Shown in pieces: positions 1 to 11,900 of a stretch of 64,000 nt of DNA. The stretch is taken from the NCBI GenBank assembly GCA_900660155.1, contig CABFPE010000562.1:463191-527190 (forward strand). The letters are read 5' to 3'. Made by a program: the position numbers and the translations under genes. The stretch comes from Hofstenia miamia. Taxonomy: Eukaryota > Xenacoelomorpha > Acoela > Hofsteniidae. The stretch's first letter is position 1; the number at the start of each line of letters is the position of its first letter. Below the pieces are notes generated by a model. It was not told the DNA's origin. It saw only the letters and a program-made list of their open reading frames with translations, and ran no database searches.

Positions 1-529
1 TGGAGTTTGAGCAGGCAGCATGGGTTAGAAGCAGGAGACAAGTGGTATGAGCACAAGCCACAGGGCGTCATAGAAAATGAGAAGGTTAAGATACTGTGGG
101 ACTTCAACATACAGACGAGCAAAGTGATAGAAGCACGGAGGCCAGACATAGTAGTGGTAGACAAAGAGAAAAGATTAGGAACAGTGATAGACATAGCAGT
201 ACCAAAGGACAGATATGTAGAAAGCAAGGAGAAAGAGAAGATAGACAAGTACAGAGAGTTAGCAGAGGAAATAGAACGGCTGTGGAAGTTAAAGAAGGTC
301 GAAGTAGCCCCGGTAGTAGTAGGAGCACTAGGAGCAGTGAGTAAGAAGCATAAAAGATACTTGGAGGAGTTGGGAGTACCAAAGTGGGGAGGAGCAGTAG
401 CACANGTAGCACAGAAGGCAGCATTGTTAGGAACAGCTAGAGTCCTGAGGAAAGCTCTCAGACTCCCTGGGAACTGGTGAGTTCCTTGAGCTGAGAGGAA
501 TACTAGCATGAAGCTGTGCGAAGTAAGAG

Positions 530-564
<35 letters not shown>
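1..564 (+). mobile_element. 3' end of a non-LTR retrotransposon (LINE) with restriction-like endonuclease domain
   Basis: An open frame runs from the window edge to the stop at 478-480. It holds the sequence RRPDIVVVDKEKR followed by IDIAVP and then a Lys-rich stretch ending in KYREL. This spacing of PD, then D near a VP, then K/Y resembles the restriction-like endonuclease placed after the reverse transcriptase in R2/R4/NeSL-type LINEs, which nicks the target DNA. The tail ALLGTARVLRKAL is a pattern I recall from many invertebrate LINE C-termini. A short untranslated stretch ends in (TAA)n at 531-564, a typical LINE 3' microsatellite tail. One base (405) is N. The reverse transcriptase itself would lie to the left of the window. 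The clade is inferred from motif spacing only. Confidence 0.7.
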
Positions 565-566
<2 letters not shown>

Positions 567-1249
567 AGGACTTTATTATAGAAAAACACTATATTGAAAT
601 TTGGGAAAGTTTGATTTAAGAACTTGAAAACGTTAAATTGTTTTTTAAAAAATACATCGACTAAAAATAATATATCAATTAAAGTTCACAAACTTTCCCA
701 AATTTTTAATCGATATATAATATTAAACAATTTTAAGTTTTCAAATTCTAAAATTTCAAAATTTTTTTGGTACGCACTCAAATAATTGCAAAAAGCAAAC
801 CTAACACTAGCCATATGCCTAATCCTAACCGTAACCCTATTCTACCTCAACCAAAACGCAAAACATAACCCTAGGCCTAAACAAATCTCTACCATAACCC
901 TAATATCTTCCTATATTCCTCATAACAGAGTCGACTCAATGAAAACAAATTTTCTTTGAATTATGTAAACAAAATGTGAAAAGACGTTGAGGAAAAGGCA
1001 TTGAGTATATTCAATAATCATCAGGTTTGAACTGGCTGGGTTGTTGGGGCTCTGTCATTGTACAGCCTAGAGACGCCAATGTTTTGAAGCAACTAAATGT
1101 GCATGCGAAAAAGGTTCTCGTTTGAAATTGTTTTATTGGAAAAATTTAATTATGTACATGCCATCTAACAACAAAATAAAGAACACTTAATTAGGAGTAC
1201 ATCAACAGTTTTTATATTCAGCAGACTTTGATGCAAAGTTTATCATAAA
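565..1249. other. No gene seen; CCTAA-rich run at 797-905
   Basis: AT-rich sequence with no coding signal. At 797-905 there is a degenerate run of CCTAA/CCCTA motifs. A loosely inverted counterpart, rich in TTAGG, lies at 2585-2680 on the far side of the hAT remnant, so the two runs may be subterminal sequences of that transposon. They are too irregular to be telomeric repeats. Confidence 0.3.
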
Positions 1250-2080
1250 CAGAAACATTGCCCAATCGATTTTAAAATATCACTTTCTACTGAGTGCAAA
1301 AGCAAACTTTCCACTAAATCATGTCCACTGAGTGATCCTAAACAAAACTGGACGAACTTCATATTTGAAAACACACGTTCACAGGACATTACATTACAAG
1401 GTAAAATAAGTGCAGTTCTTATACATTGGTAGAGTTTGTTGTAGCTTCAATAGTTCTATAGTGAAAAAGATAATTGGCGATTTTAGTGTTAAAATTCACC
1501 CATAAAATTGGAGCACTGTCCTCCAAATGCTGACAATGTTGATCTTTATCATAAATCAATGTTTCTATTTCTTTCTTCAAACAGTATGAAAGTTGATGCC
1601 TCTTGCTTTAATTCCATTTTATCAAGTTCAAAGAGTGAATGGAATTTAGAATAGTTACTTGGGTTTAAGCAGAACAATTCGGAAAATAATTGCTAATTTT
1701 CTCATTGAATCTCGTTGTAAGTTCAACAGTCAGCATAACTATTATTGGAAGAAAGGCTTCCCATCTGTGTTTTTCTTTAAGGTTCTGGCAGACTGTCCTG
1801 CAATGAAATATACAAATCGTTGTTGTAGTTTCCATTAATCAAAACTTGCACTTCACTTCGAAATTTACATGTTTCTGCATAAAAACTTATTATACCTTGC
1901 CTTCAGTGTCAACAAATCTTGCGATTATGCTTAGTTGATCAATACCAGAGATGTCAACACTTCTATCCATCATAATACCATATTTTTGATTACATTAATT
2001 TATAATTGTCTTTACTATTTTTTCCTCAATTATTTCTGCCAGTACAGTTATTACTTGGTGTCCTACTAAGAAAAATAATA
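1250..2080 (-). pseudogene. hAT-superfamily transposase remnant
   Basis: Read on the minus strand, about 1896-1980 encodes MMDRSVDISGIDQLSIIARF then VDTEG, matching the block in hAT transposases that usually reads DESTDIS...QL...RYV. Further along, about 1290-1400 encodes SCERVFSNMKF followed by LGSLSGHDLVESLLLHSV. This resembles the C-terminal hAT dimerisation region (SVERSFSALK...LR..M...L..L..L). Stops and frame changes are scattered throughout, so it is a dead cut-and-paste transposon. No clean terminal inverted repeats or 8-bp target duplication could be fixed by eye. The closest relatives are probably the hAT-like genes with a zinc-finger N-terminus, but that part is not visible here. 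Confidence 0.6.
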
Positions 2081-4408
2081 GAACTGTCCCGTCTCCTTAT
2101 CTTGAAGTTGTCATTTTTCATCAATCTGTTACACTATTTTTCAAAATTGAATCATACTTGCAAAGAATTAACACAATCACAATAAAATTTTCGTGACGTT
2201 TGTTGAATGAAACTGTTTTTCGTTGACCGCAAGCATTAGTTAATGTCCATGTTTCACAGCTTTTGTCTAGCCCCTTTGCAATAGAAAATTAATAAACACG
2301 TTCAACCAGGGCTGCGTGATGTGCACATAACACAGGATGAGCCTGTCTGGTTTATTGCTGCTAACTGCTTCAGCTGCTAAAATAGTGAACATTCAAGTGA
2401 ATTGCAAATCAGGAAAGAAGTGACAATACACGTCGGTTTATAAATGGAATAAAATTTTTTCTATATTTCTGAAGCCCTATAATAGATTTCAATGAAGTTT
2501 CTGTACCTTTATAGCCTGATAACCATTGATAAACAAAGCAAAGCATTATTAGAAAATCTGCATATTACAACTAGTATATCGCTTGGGGCACGGCTTAGAC
2601 TATGGCTAAGGTACAGGTTGGCTTAGGATAGCGTTAGGGCTAGTGATTAGGTTGCGGTTAGATTATGTGATTGGCCACATTTTGGTAAAATCGCAAGTCT
2701 AACCACCAAACCGAAATAATTAGTGATGTGACATTGATTACACTGTGATTTTCAACTTTTGTTGTTCTTTTTCCTCCAATATTACCTCTCATCTTGAACT
2801 TTAGGCCACTTGGTCTTCCGTTAAACATCTTGATTTTTTGTATCTGTGCGTTTTAATGTCGAATGGAAAATTGTGTTTATCAATGTAAGCTATTTTCTTG
2901 ACAGCCAAATAATTTGCCAGTTTCAGTTCTTTGAAATAAAACTTTATCACACGCGGGTTTCTTGGACATCAACTTGGTCTCGAGTTGTATGATGTTGTCC
3001 GGTCTGAGACAACGACGGGGGATCGTAATATTTATAAAATTTGAGATAGGAAACTCCAGCTTGCCCAAAGGACATTTATGTAAAAACATACGATCATGAT
3101 ATTGAAGTAAGTAGGATATTGGCCAAAGTGATGACAAATTGAGTTGAGATGTGTAGTCCTGAGCTAAAGTTTGTCGCGGTTAGAGCTATAATTATTATAT
3201 TGATAAACTAACAATTATTTGAAGAAGGACGCAAAAGGACCAATTTTCTAATCGATGTATCATAAAAAAAATAGTTTCAGTCTCGCAAACCAATCTTTCC
3301 TAAATTTTTGTCAATATATTATGATAAACATTATTCAAGCTTTTCCAAACTTTTCGAAATCCCTAATCTAAACATTCATTTTCATTACCACACGCTTCTT
3401 TTTAACGCTCATACTTTCAAGATCAGCAACTTTGCAAGATAATTGTAAAGCAAAAGTAAAAAGTATCTTCAATAATAGGCCTGTATGCTTAGAAAATTTC
3501 TAATAACATGCAAATATTGAAACTAGCCATGCAAAATGGTTGGTATTTCAAAGGAATACCGAATATCTCAAAGATCGAGAGTATTTTCGCCAAAGAATTC
3601 TTGCCCAATGGAATTTTCACCTAACTAAATTCTCGCAAATGAGAAACTTCGCCCAAGAGAATTCTTAGTCAAACCCATTCAGTCAATATTTATTGAAAAC
3701 AAATGAAATTTGGCAATATAATAGTACAGCGTTTAGCTATAGAGCTAATAACAACCAGTCGATGTAGCAAAAAATTCTTTTAACTAGTTTTTATAGAGTG
3801 CATTTGAAAACCAATCCCTCTATTTATTGGAAATGTGAGGTGGAGAGTTGCAAAAAACAAATGAGCACTGATATTTCATACCAAATTAAGTATGTAATTG
3901 CATTATAATATTCAGTTCATTATTTAATGTTTTATTTACAAGGATTGATTTACTTTTTACAAGATTGATAGGCTAAAATAAGATAAGAATTAATTGCTGA
4001 ATCAGAAAATATATCTGATAAAGTTTAAAATGTATAGCAGCTGAGGATGAGTCATGGAGTTTAGTTCTTTGTTTGTGAGCTACTGCAGTGCACAAAAACT
4101 GCTTTTGAAAATTTAAGACATAATTTAGGTCTTCAAGTGGTGAACATCCCCATGAACTGTGCTGTGAATGATGAATATATGCAATTAAGGCTCACACTAG
4201 GATGACCATTGAAATGAAGGAAAATTTAGTTTTAATCCAGGTTTAATGTTTTTAATATTCATAATATTCTATTGAAATTTGGATTATTAATTTTTAATAA
4301 AGATTAAAAATGAATGCAATTTATTTTAAAATTTTTTAAAGGAATAGTGTACAAAAGAAATTTTGCAAGCTTAGAACCACATGAAGCAGTTCACATGGTT
4401 TCTGGTAT
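2081..4408. other. No recognisable gene; AT-rich intergenic sequence
   Basis: Only short frames without family resemblance were seen. A TTAGG-like degenerate stretch at about 2585-2680 may pair with the one at 797-905. The stretch 3900-4408 borders the minus-strand LTR2 copy and may belong to the MULE-bearing sequence that continues at 20421, but I see no transposase motif in it. Confidence 0.3.
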
Positions 4409-4744
4409 TGTAGAATTGCAGGGGCACTCTGGCTACTCTAGCAGTACTGGGTAACTCAGGAGTTTAGATCAAAGGTTACAAAGTCTACCATAGCAGATAG
4501 TGACCTGCATTCTAACAGAAAACATACATTGGTGGTTCACTGTTTTTTGCCTAACAAATATAGAAATTCCATAAAGAACTTCAGCAGTGACCAATTCACA
4601 TGGCATCATGCCAAAACCATATCTTTGAAGCCATCCCTACTTGCCAAGGTGCTAATTGTGTATCTCAAGTATTAATTCCTAGCTCAATAAACAATTTATC
4701 TCAAAGTTCTCTTATCTCAACTCATGTAACAAAATAATAAATAT
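4409..4744 (-). repeat. LTR family 2, minus strand, 3' part (split copy)
   Basis: This is the reverse complement of the last third of the LTR at 26196-27174. It starts at the TGTAGAATTGCAGGGG edge (the LTR's terminal CA side) and stops exactly at the 5' end of the family-1 element. The remainder of the same LTR resumes at 19803, so the family-1 element inserted into it. The outer flanks read GTAT on the left and GTAA on the right, a possible decayed 4-bp target duplication of a solo LTR. Confidence 0.85.
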
Positions 4745-5672
4745 TGTAGAGTCACTCGGGGACTTTTGTTGATTTTATTCTTTAAAATTTATTTTGTATT
4801 TCTACGTCACTCTGACGTCAGTATTTATTTTCGATCTCAGGTTGCTATTGCTAATTTGATGTCCCCTTGATGGAGCTTATTTTTGCTCAAATTTAATTTT
4901 GCAAGGGGAAAGAATTTGATCCTGTTAAACTATGTTCACATCTGATTATTGTAAACAAAGGCAGGTAATCATGAAACATTTGTATAAAACCTGAGGAAAC
5001 TGTAGTGATAGTTCAATAGAATTTATCTACTCTCAACTGCCGTATTTACCATTGTACCTTTTTATTTAATTATTATCTTTATGAAACTTACTGCTTAAGA
5101 TCAGCGACAATTCGGGAGTGCTTTCATTAGCACGGGGCGACATGTTGCTTCTGGGGGTCTGTTGATTACCCAGTCCGAATTGTGGACTCATTAAGTTATG
5201 TATACAGATATGTATAAGGAATAATAAATCTCTCTTTTGTAATTCAACACGTACATGCACTTATAAAACCTAACACTGTGATGATACCATGCCGTGGGCT
5301 AGCATGAATATCTGGCAATTACAGATTATTTAATAGTGAGCTGAGAGATAACAATGAAAATGAGAGTTTGTGTTTTCTGAATTGAGATAGAAATTAAGCA
5401 AGTGAGACAAATAGGGTAGCACCAGTCAATAGGTTAAGCACTTTACTTCTGGAGGTTCCACTTTGGCTGGAAGCCATAGGAATTGGTCATCTTGGTTCTT
5501 ACCTAAAAGTAGTTCTGTTACTTGGATGAATTACCAATGTTACATCTATATGTTATAAATTCTGTGTTATTCCTTTTTCCGGAATCGTGGCTGTTATGTA
5601 AACGCTATTCAAACCTTCTGCGGAGTCAATTAAGTTTCTAGTTAAGTTTCCCTACCAGCCAACGATTCTACA
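4745..5672 (+). repeat. 5' LTR of family-1 element
   Basis: The repeat starts TGTAGAGTCACTCGGGG and ends AACGATTCTACA, giving the TG...CA ends typical of LTRs. It matches 18886-19802 over its full length. It contains a GGGCGACATGTTGCTTC motif at 5135-5151 that recurs in the element's internal region near 18.0-18.2 kb. Confidence 0.9.
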
Positions 5673-5701
5673 TGGCGACCATGACAGGACGCTGACGTGA
5701 T
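5673..5701 (+). promoter_or_regulatory. Candidate primer-binding site of family-1 element
   Basis: Directly after the 5' LTR comes TGGCGACCATGACAGGACG, followed by CTGACGTGAT. A TGG start immediately next to the LTR is the expected form of a tRNA primer site. The related minus-strand element has TGGTGACCCTGACATGATC, closer to the tRNA-Trp complement used by CsRn1-type Ty3 elements. This copy is a diverged version and its tRNA is not certain. Confidence 0.6.
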
Positions 5702-6098
5702 AGCTGTCTAATTTTGTCGTTTTTCTTTCACTGGTTTGGTTGTGAGTTGGGTTTTCATTTTGGTGAGTATCAGCTGGGATAGTTGTTTCCGCTGATCGCT
5801 TTGAGACTTCAGAGAAAGTTACCTATCAATGTATTCATTAACTCCCTCATCTTGAAGGATGGTGACGAAGCTTTTTGTGTTTCTTATTTGGCTAATGCCA
5901 ACTGTTAAATTTCTTGTTTGTTTTACTTTTCTTAGTGCTTCTTTACCTTGGATTTATTACCAAGTACTGCCGTGTTCATTTCCTCCCTTTTTGGTCTGTT
6001 AATCACCATTACCCCCTGTATGTGCTTTTTGTTCCTGTGTGTATGGGAGTGCTCCCATTGTCAGTTCTGAAAATTGTTGTTTTGTTCTTTAAAGTCTA

Positions 6099-6966
6099 AT
6101 GGATTCTAGTTCTAGTCGTACTGTAATTTATTCCCCTACTTTTGGGACTTCTCCCACTCAGAGAGTCCCCTGTGCAAGCATTGGTAACCAGGACATTACC
6201 CCTTGTACTGTTGGAGCGTTACTTAATTTTTCTCAACCTTCTTCTCCTATTACCCAAAGGATGGATGATAGTCACAATGCCTCCACTATTCCATACAGCA
6301 ATGCAAACGCAATGAGTGCAAGTCCATCATTCCATAGAAATGCGCCGCGACGTGTGTTAAACTCTCAGAATGCTCCACCAATTCCAATGTGTCCCCGTAG
6401 TTATGTCAGTGGTCATGATCAGCTGTAGTCATGTCAGTAGTCATGAACAGCAGTCTACGCCTCATTTTGATGCATACATCGCTGAGATCAAGCACTTGAA
6501 AGATGAATTGTCACAACAGGTAGCTCTCAGGATGGAGAGTGAATGCCAGGTTGAATCTTTACAAGCTGAAATTAATACCCAACATGTAGCATATCAACGG
6601 ATGGAGAGACAGATGTTGGAATCAACCTTTGCCCTCAAATTACAAATACATGAGTTAAAGAGTTCCATTAACAATTCCAATTGTCCAGAAGAAACGTCAT
6701 CTAATCGAGACCGTGATGAATATGTTACGCATGTTGTGTTGAATGAAGCCTTAGATGAATTGGCTGAGAGAATTATCAGCAGAGTGGTTCAGCTCATTGG
6801 CGTCAGCCAGCCTCCTCCAGCTGTTTCTCTGTGTAGAGTGTCCTCTTCTGTGCCTTCTTCTACTCCACCCTCAAACAGTCAACCTACCTTTGCTCAGGCT
6901 GCTCTTACTCAAGTATCCACTTTTTTCTTCTTTGTTTTGGTAGTGGTGCCAAGGAAGTTCTCTTGA
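6099..6966 (+). pseudogene. Gag-like coding region of family-1 element (fossil)
   Basis: The region opens MDSSSSRTVIYSPTFGTSP and continues through a Pro/Ser-rich stretch to a helical, coiled-coil-like segment (EIKHLKDELSQQ, later HVAYQRMERQM). A clear homologue lies on the minus strand at 43255-43554 (MDSNHTVVCYPYYGTP, EIKHLKESLSQQ) next to a primer-binding site, which places it as the first coding region of this LTR family. I do not recognise a zinc knuckle. It is assigned as gag by position and by the paired copy, not by a known domain. The copy looks broken. Confidence 0.6.
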
Positions 6967-8994
6967 AAAAAAGATGGTTGCAGGTAGTAATATTTTCATA
7001 TCAGTTGGTGGTGACAACTATTGGTTGTCAGAGAGAGCTGTGCTAAGTTGTGCAATGTAAATTTAAGTTTCTAATTTAAAGACCTTCTTGATTTTTATTG
7101 TTTTTCATAGCTATTACTAGGCTAACATTAGTGTGAAATCCTTTCCAATTACTTCATAGTCAGGGACATCACTTAGCAGTACTGCAAAAATAGCAGTGTA
7201 GTGACTCAACCTCTAAGAGCTCAATCAAAAGTAGGAGTTTCAACAATATCTATACCAAAGGATTGTTACAAGCTATAATGATTCTAACCTACTCTATTTT
7301 GGGAAAAACAAAGATTAGATGAATTTGAAAATACATGTTCATCTAGCTGAAGCAGAGGCATCGATGTATGCAATGCTTAGTACTTTGAAGTTACAAATAA
7401 AAGAAAAAAATAAAATAATATGGAGAAATGCAGTATATATATATGATAATCTAAATATGAAAAATTTACAAGAGCTAAAATTCAAGATGGTTAACCAAAT
7501 TGCTCTTGTCACATTCCATTGTACCTGAACTTTGCAGAAAAAATTAGAAATGCATGTACATAAAATTATAGCTGTACTAACATTTTCATTCAAGGAAATG
7601 TAATAAAAACAAGGTAAATAAAACATATGCAAATAAAATATCAATTTTTTATATTGCTTTTGTGTTAATATTCTCATTTCCATTGCATGACAATCTTAAA
7701 CAAATAGGTTTGATCTTTCATTCCTAATAAGGTTTTTGTAAATGCTTAGAAAATTTTAGCAACCCTCCTCAAATTGGTCAGACCAAATAGAAGTTTGGGG
7801 AAAATATGGCACGATCACTTAACTAGCTACAATGTTATTCAGCAAATTTGTTTAGTATAATATAATCGTTGTCTCTGTATATATTTTAATAATTTTAATT
7901 TTCAATTTGATAAGTACTTTACAATTGCTTTGTTTATGGGGATTATTCCAATGTCAATTACAATTGTATTTTGGCTTTGCAGTGTTTAAACAGATCGTTT
8001 TTCTTTTGATTGCGGAATGGTTTTTATGCATTCTTGGGTCACCGTCATTCCATATAGATTGTCTTTAGCATAACAATTCTGCGTTCAAAAAATATATTAC
8101 AATTTAGACATGGTGTAAAAAATACTTCTGATATCAAAGTGTAATTGACTAAATGGCAGATAGTTAACATAGTTGTAGCTAGTTTTTATAAGTAAAAAAT
8201 GTGTTACACTATATGAAATTTGTGGAATAACTCTTTTAGTAATTTAATGTTTCCTAGGCATCTTTACCTTATAAAAACAATATTTAGGCTAGATCAACCA
8301 CTTTTTTATTATTTGATTAATTTGTAACTATAAGTGAAATTTTTTAATTCTTAATACAGTTTCAAATATCGCGCTATTGAATTTTAAAGGGATTCGTTGC
8401 GAATGCTCTAAATACGCTCAATTGAGCAATGAAACCACAATGTTATCTGTTGATTGGCAGATATGCACTTTTTAATTGCTGCGTCATTACATATTTTTGA
8501 AGATATTAGTAAATGCATCATTTTGGTTTAGAAGAGAAAAGTTAGTATTAGAAATTCTTTAAATTGTTTTTTTGTTTATTTTATTATACCTTAGCGACAT
8601 TTCTAAAATTATGCAAGTTTAGATAATGCACCAATGTTCTGCTTTAAATGTATGTTACTTCGAAAATTCGCTTTATAGAGGCCCATTACATTTTTAATCT
8701 TTAACTTAGAGAAAATACAGATTAACACGTATTTCATTGGAAACATATATAAGTAGATAAAATTTCATTGAAATTGGACCAATAATAATATGTATCATAT
8801 GCATAACAAAGTATTAAATTTCTTTTGTAATCTTAATATCAATGTGATTGCAACACGTACTTTTCCGACTATGTAATTATTTTATTTATATTTATTATAA
8901 TTATATTTAATTTTGCATTTCCATAAACATTTCAAATTGCAGTAAATTTTTCTCAGTTCGCAAACTTGTAAGTCATCGCAAATTTAGTTTTAGA
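6967..8994. other. No gene seen; transition from element sequence to host-like sequence
   Basis: AT-rich sequence with no recognisable coding region. Somewhere here gag-related sequence gives way to the low-copy-looking DNA that precedes ADRM1. I could not place the junction by eye, because the other gag copy stops being comparable at about the same point. Just before ADRM1, a TTTTTCTCAG acceptor-like site lies about 40 bases upstream of its ATG and could mark a 5' UTR splice or trans-splice site. Confidence 0.3.
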
Positions 8995-11900
8995 ATGGCA
9001 GCCTTGTTTACATCTGGCAGTTCTTCCAGAGATTCCGGTAACAATTTAGTTGAATTTAAGGCTGGTAAAATGTTTATGCGAGGAAAAATGGTTCATCCTG
9101 ATAAACGTAAGGGATTGTTTTACATTCACAAAGAGAAAGAGAACATGCTAACGCATGTCTGTTGGAAAGATCGTACATCTGGTGTCGTGGAGGATGATTT
9201 AATTGTTTTTCCAGATGATTGCGAATTTAAAAGAGTTAATAAGTGTTCAACTGGGAGAGTATTTTTACTAACCTTTCAATCAAATAAGAAGAAACTTTTC
9301 TTCTGGATGCAGGTATGTAATATTTACAATTATGTGTGCATGCAAACGAATATATATATATATATATATATATATAGATATATATATATATAATTTTACA
9401 AACCTTGCGCTTTGTACAATTCCCACGCATACTTGCGCTTTGTACACCTTATTAAGTTTAAATTAAATTTCTAATACTATGCATTTTTGTAGCTTTTAAG
9501 TTATGGCAATTGGTAATTATAATTAGTATTTTGATATATAATGCTTTTTTGACCAGAGGCAACAAATTTGAGAAAAAAGTTAGCGTAATCCGCAGCCTTG
9601 CTCTTTGTACACAAAATCCACGCATACTTGCGCTTTGTACAAACACGTTCTTATCAAAATCACTTATTTCAACAAACACTTGTGCTCGAAATTATAACTT
9701 AAAAAACTCGAGAAGGCTTGATTTACTTTCGAATGAATTTTTAAGCCAGTAGTAACGTTAGTAGTGACTTAATTTGATCTTACCGCTGTAGGTTACTGGG
9801 GATTAGTTGCAATAACTCATTTAAGTGACTGTTGAGGTCTAGTTTCAAGTTCACTATGTAGTCGCAGCCAATCAAGCATTGCATGCAATTAGGCAGTCAT
9901 ACAAACAATGAGCTACTAACTGGCACATACTCGATAGATAAATCTAGTTACTAGTAAGTTACTGGTGAGTTTCTAGCCTAGTAAGTTTCAAGGGTACTGC
10001 AAATTGCCATAGCTAATCTCAGCAATTAATTGAACTCAACGTGCCTAGGTGTAGTAACATAACTGTTTCTTACTGAATCTTCTAAATAAGAAGCCTGTAT
10101 TAAATGCAATATCTATGTTATAGGTATTATGTACTATATATACTTAACTGGCAAAGTCGATGTGATTTACAATTTACGCGTCTATTTATAGTGGTTAATG
10201 TGCCTGGTGTGCAAAGAGTAATTATGTTGAAGGTTTCGAATGTGCTAATAATTTTCAAACTGTATATTTAGGTGCGCTTGCGTTTTTTAAAGATTACAAG
10301 AGAATTTTTGAGAAAGTGTGCAAAACGCAATTGTACTTGCAATTATTTTATAGATAAACGTTTTATTAAAAATGTGTGAATTTAAACTGAACTGGTAACT
10401 TGCGCTTTGTGCTATGGGAAAGTAATTGACATTGATAATGAAACTGAAATTTAGAATAATTCAAATTTTATGGTATTTTCGAGTGGATTTTCGATCGAGT
10501 TCGAGCTCGAGTATTGATGATTTCTCTTCCGAGTTTTTCCAATCGAGTTATGCGAGCTTATTTGAGTTCGAGTTCTTAGCATTCCCAGTTTTCGAAAACC
10601 CTGCGCCAAACTCCAAAAATCTTATGCGCCACCGGTGGCTCATATGCCATGCTCAGAGAAAATGTTATTTGGGCGATTTCATGTAACGGATATTACGAAC
10701 CTTACCAAGTTTTTGAAATATGGAAGGATTTAACTTCCTGTAATCATAATTATACTTGTTGCATGTAAAAATGCTAAAAAATATAATTGCTGGGAAAAAC
10801 CTATACAAATGTACATATTTTTGAAAAATTCAAGCATAAGTTAATAAAAAATAATCAATTTTCAATGTAGAAAGAACAATTTGAAAATTTAATAACAGGG
10901 GCATTAAAGCATGGAATCGCCCATATACCACCGGTGGTTCTTTGGCGTTTAATGTGTCAAAACAAACTGTCTAAAACACATACTAAAGAAAACAAATAAA
11001 ACACGCTTAATTTCTTTGTATAAACACCTATTTTTTCAACTACTAATTTCGCAGATGTTTTAAAAGCTGCCGCTATTTCCTCTTATTTTTTAACTAGACC
11101 CTCCCGCAAAAAATCACTAATATAATAATAGAGGAATTGTGTATATTAAAGATATAGTAAATGATTGTATTATCTTGAAGGAAAACTAAGCTAAAATGTT
11201 GTTTTTTCATCTACTTAATTGCTATTAAAAATACAACTGCGTGACTTTTTTCTGAATATTTCTAATTTAGTATTTTCAAATAGTGCAAATTTCTGTAGAA
11301 ATTCCATTCTCAGTAATGAGAACCGTTCTGGTTTAGTATTGAACTATGGACCACCAAAATGTCACTGTGGACCCCAATCTGCTATTTGTTTGTGTGAACG
11401 CCCAGTATAGTTATATGGACCCTAAGGTCCATGTGGACCCATTTTGGGAACCACTTATTTAGATGAAACGCTGATTTGTTCAATTAAGTTCTTCCAGAAA
11501 AGGTTCTAAAGATGCTGTTTCGCACCCCGGCTAGTATTCCTATCTAAGCAGCCTAAAAATTAACTTCTTTCAGTTAACATTTATTATATATTCTCATTTT
11601 TTGTTTTCCTCTTTCATCAAAGAAATAAACAACGACGCAATTTTTACTTTAAAAACCGTTTTAAACGTTTTAAGCCACCAACCCTCAGATTGCGTATATT
11701 GTTCATATCAGAATGCCTTTTTACTTTTATATAGCTATGTCTAGGAACCAAAAACTGATAAGGATGACGAATATGAAAAAAAGGTAAACAAATTGCTAAA
11801 CGATCAAGGAGATTCGAATGAAATGCTTTCTGGTGAACTATCCCAACTTGCCAGTGTGATTGGTCCACAAGTATGATTTTGATATAGTAATACTTGTATT

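Noticed and set aside
104-424. Leu-rich minus-strand frame at the left edge
   Set aside because: It is antisense to the LINE endonuclease frame and has no independent support.
797-905. CCTAA-rich sequence as telomeric repeat
   Set aside because: The words are irregular and not in tandem; similar degenerate runs near 2.6 and 60.4 kb suggest a dispersed composition bias or transposon edges.
6370-6966. Coiled-coil frame at 6.4-6.9 kb as a host gene
   Set aside because: Its homologue on the minus strand at 43255-43554 lies next to a primer-binding site and LTR, which makes it gag of an LTR family.
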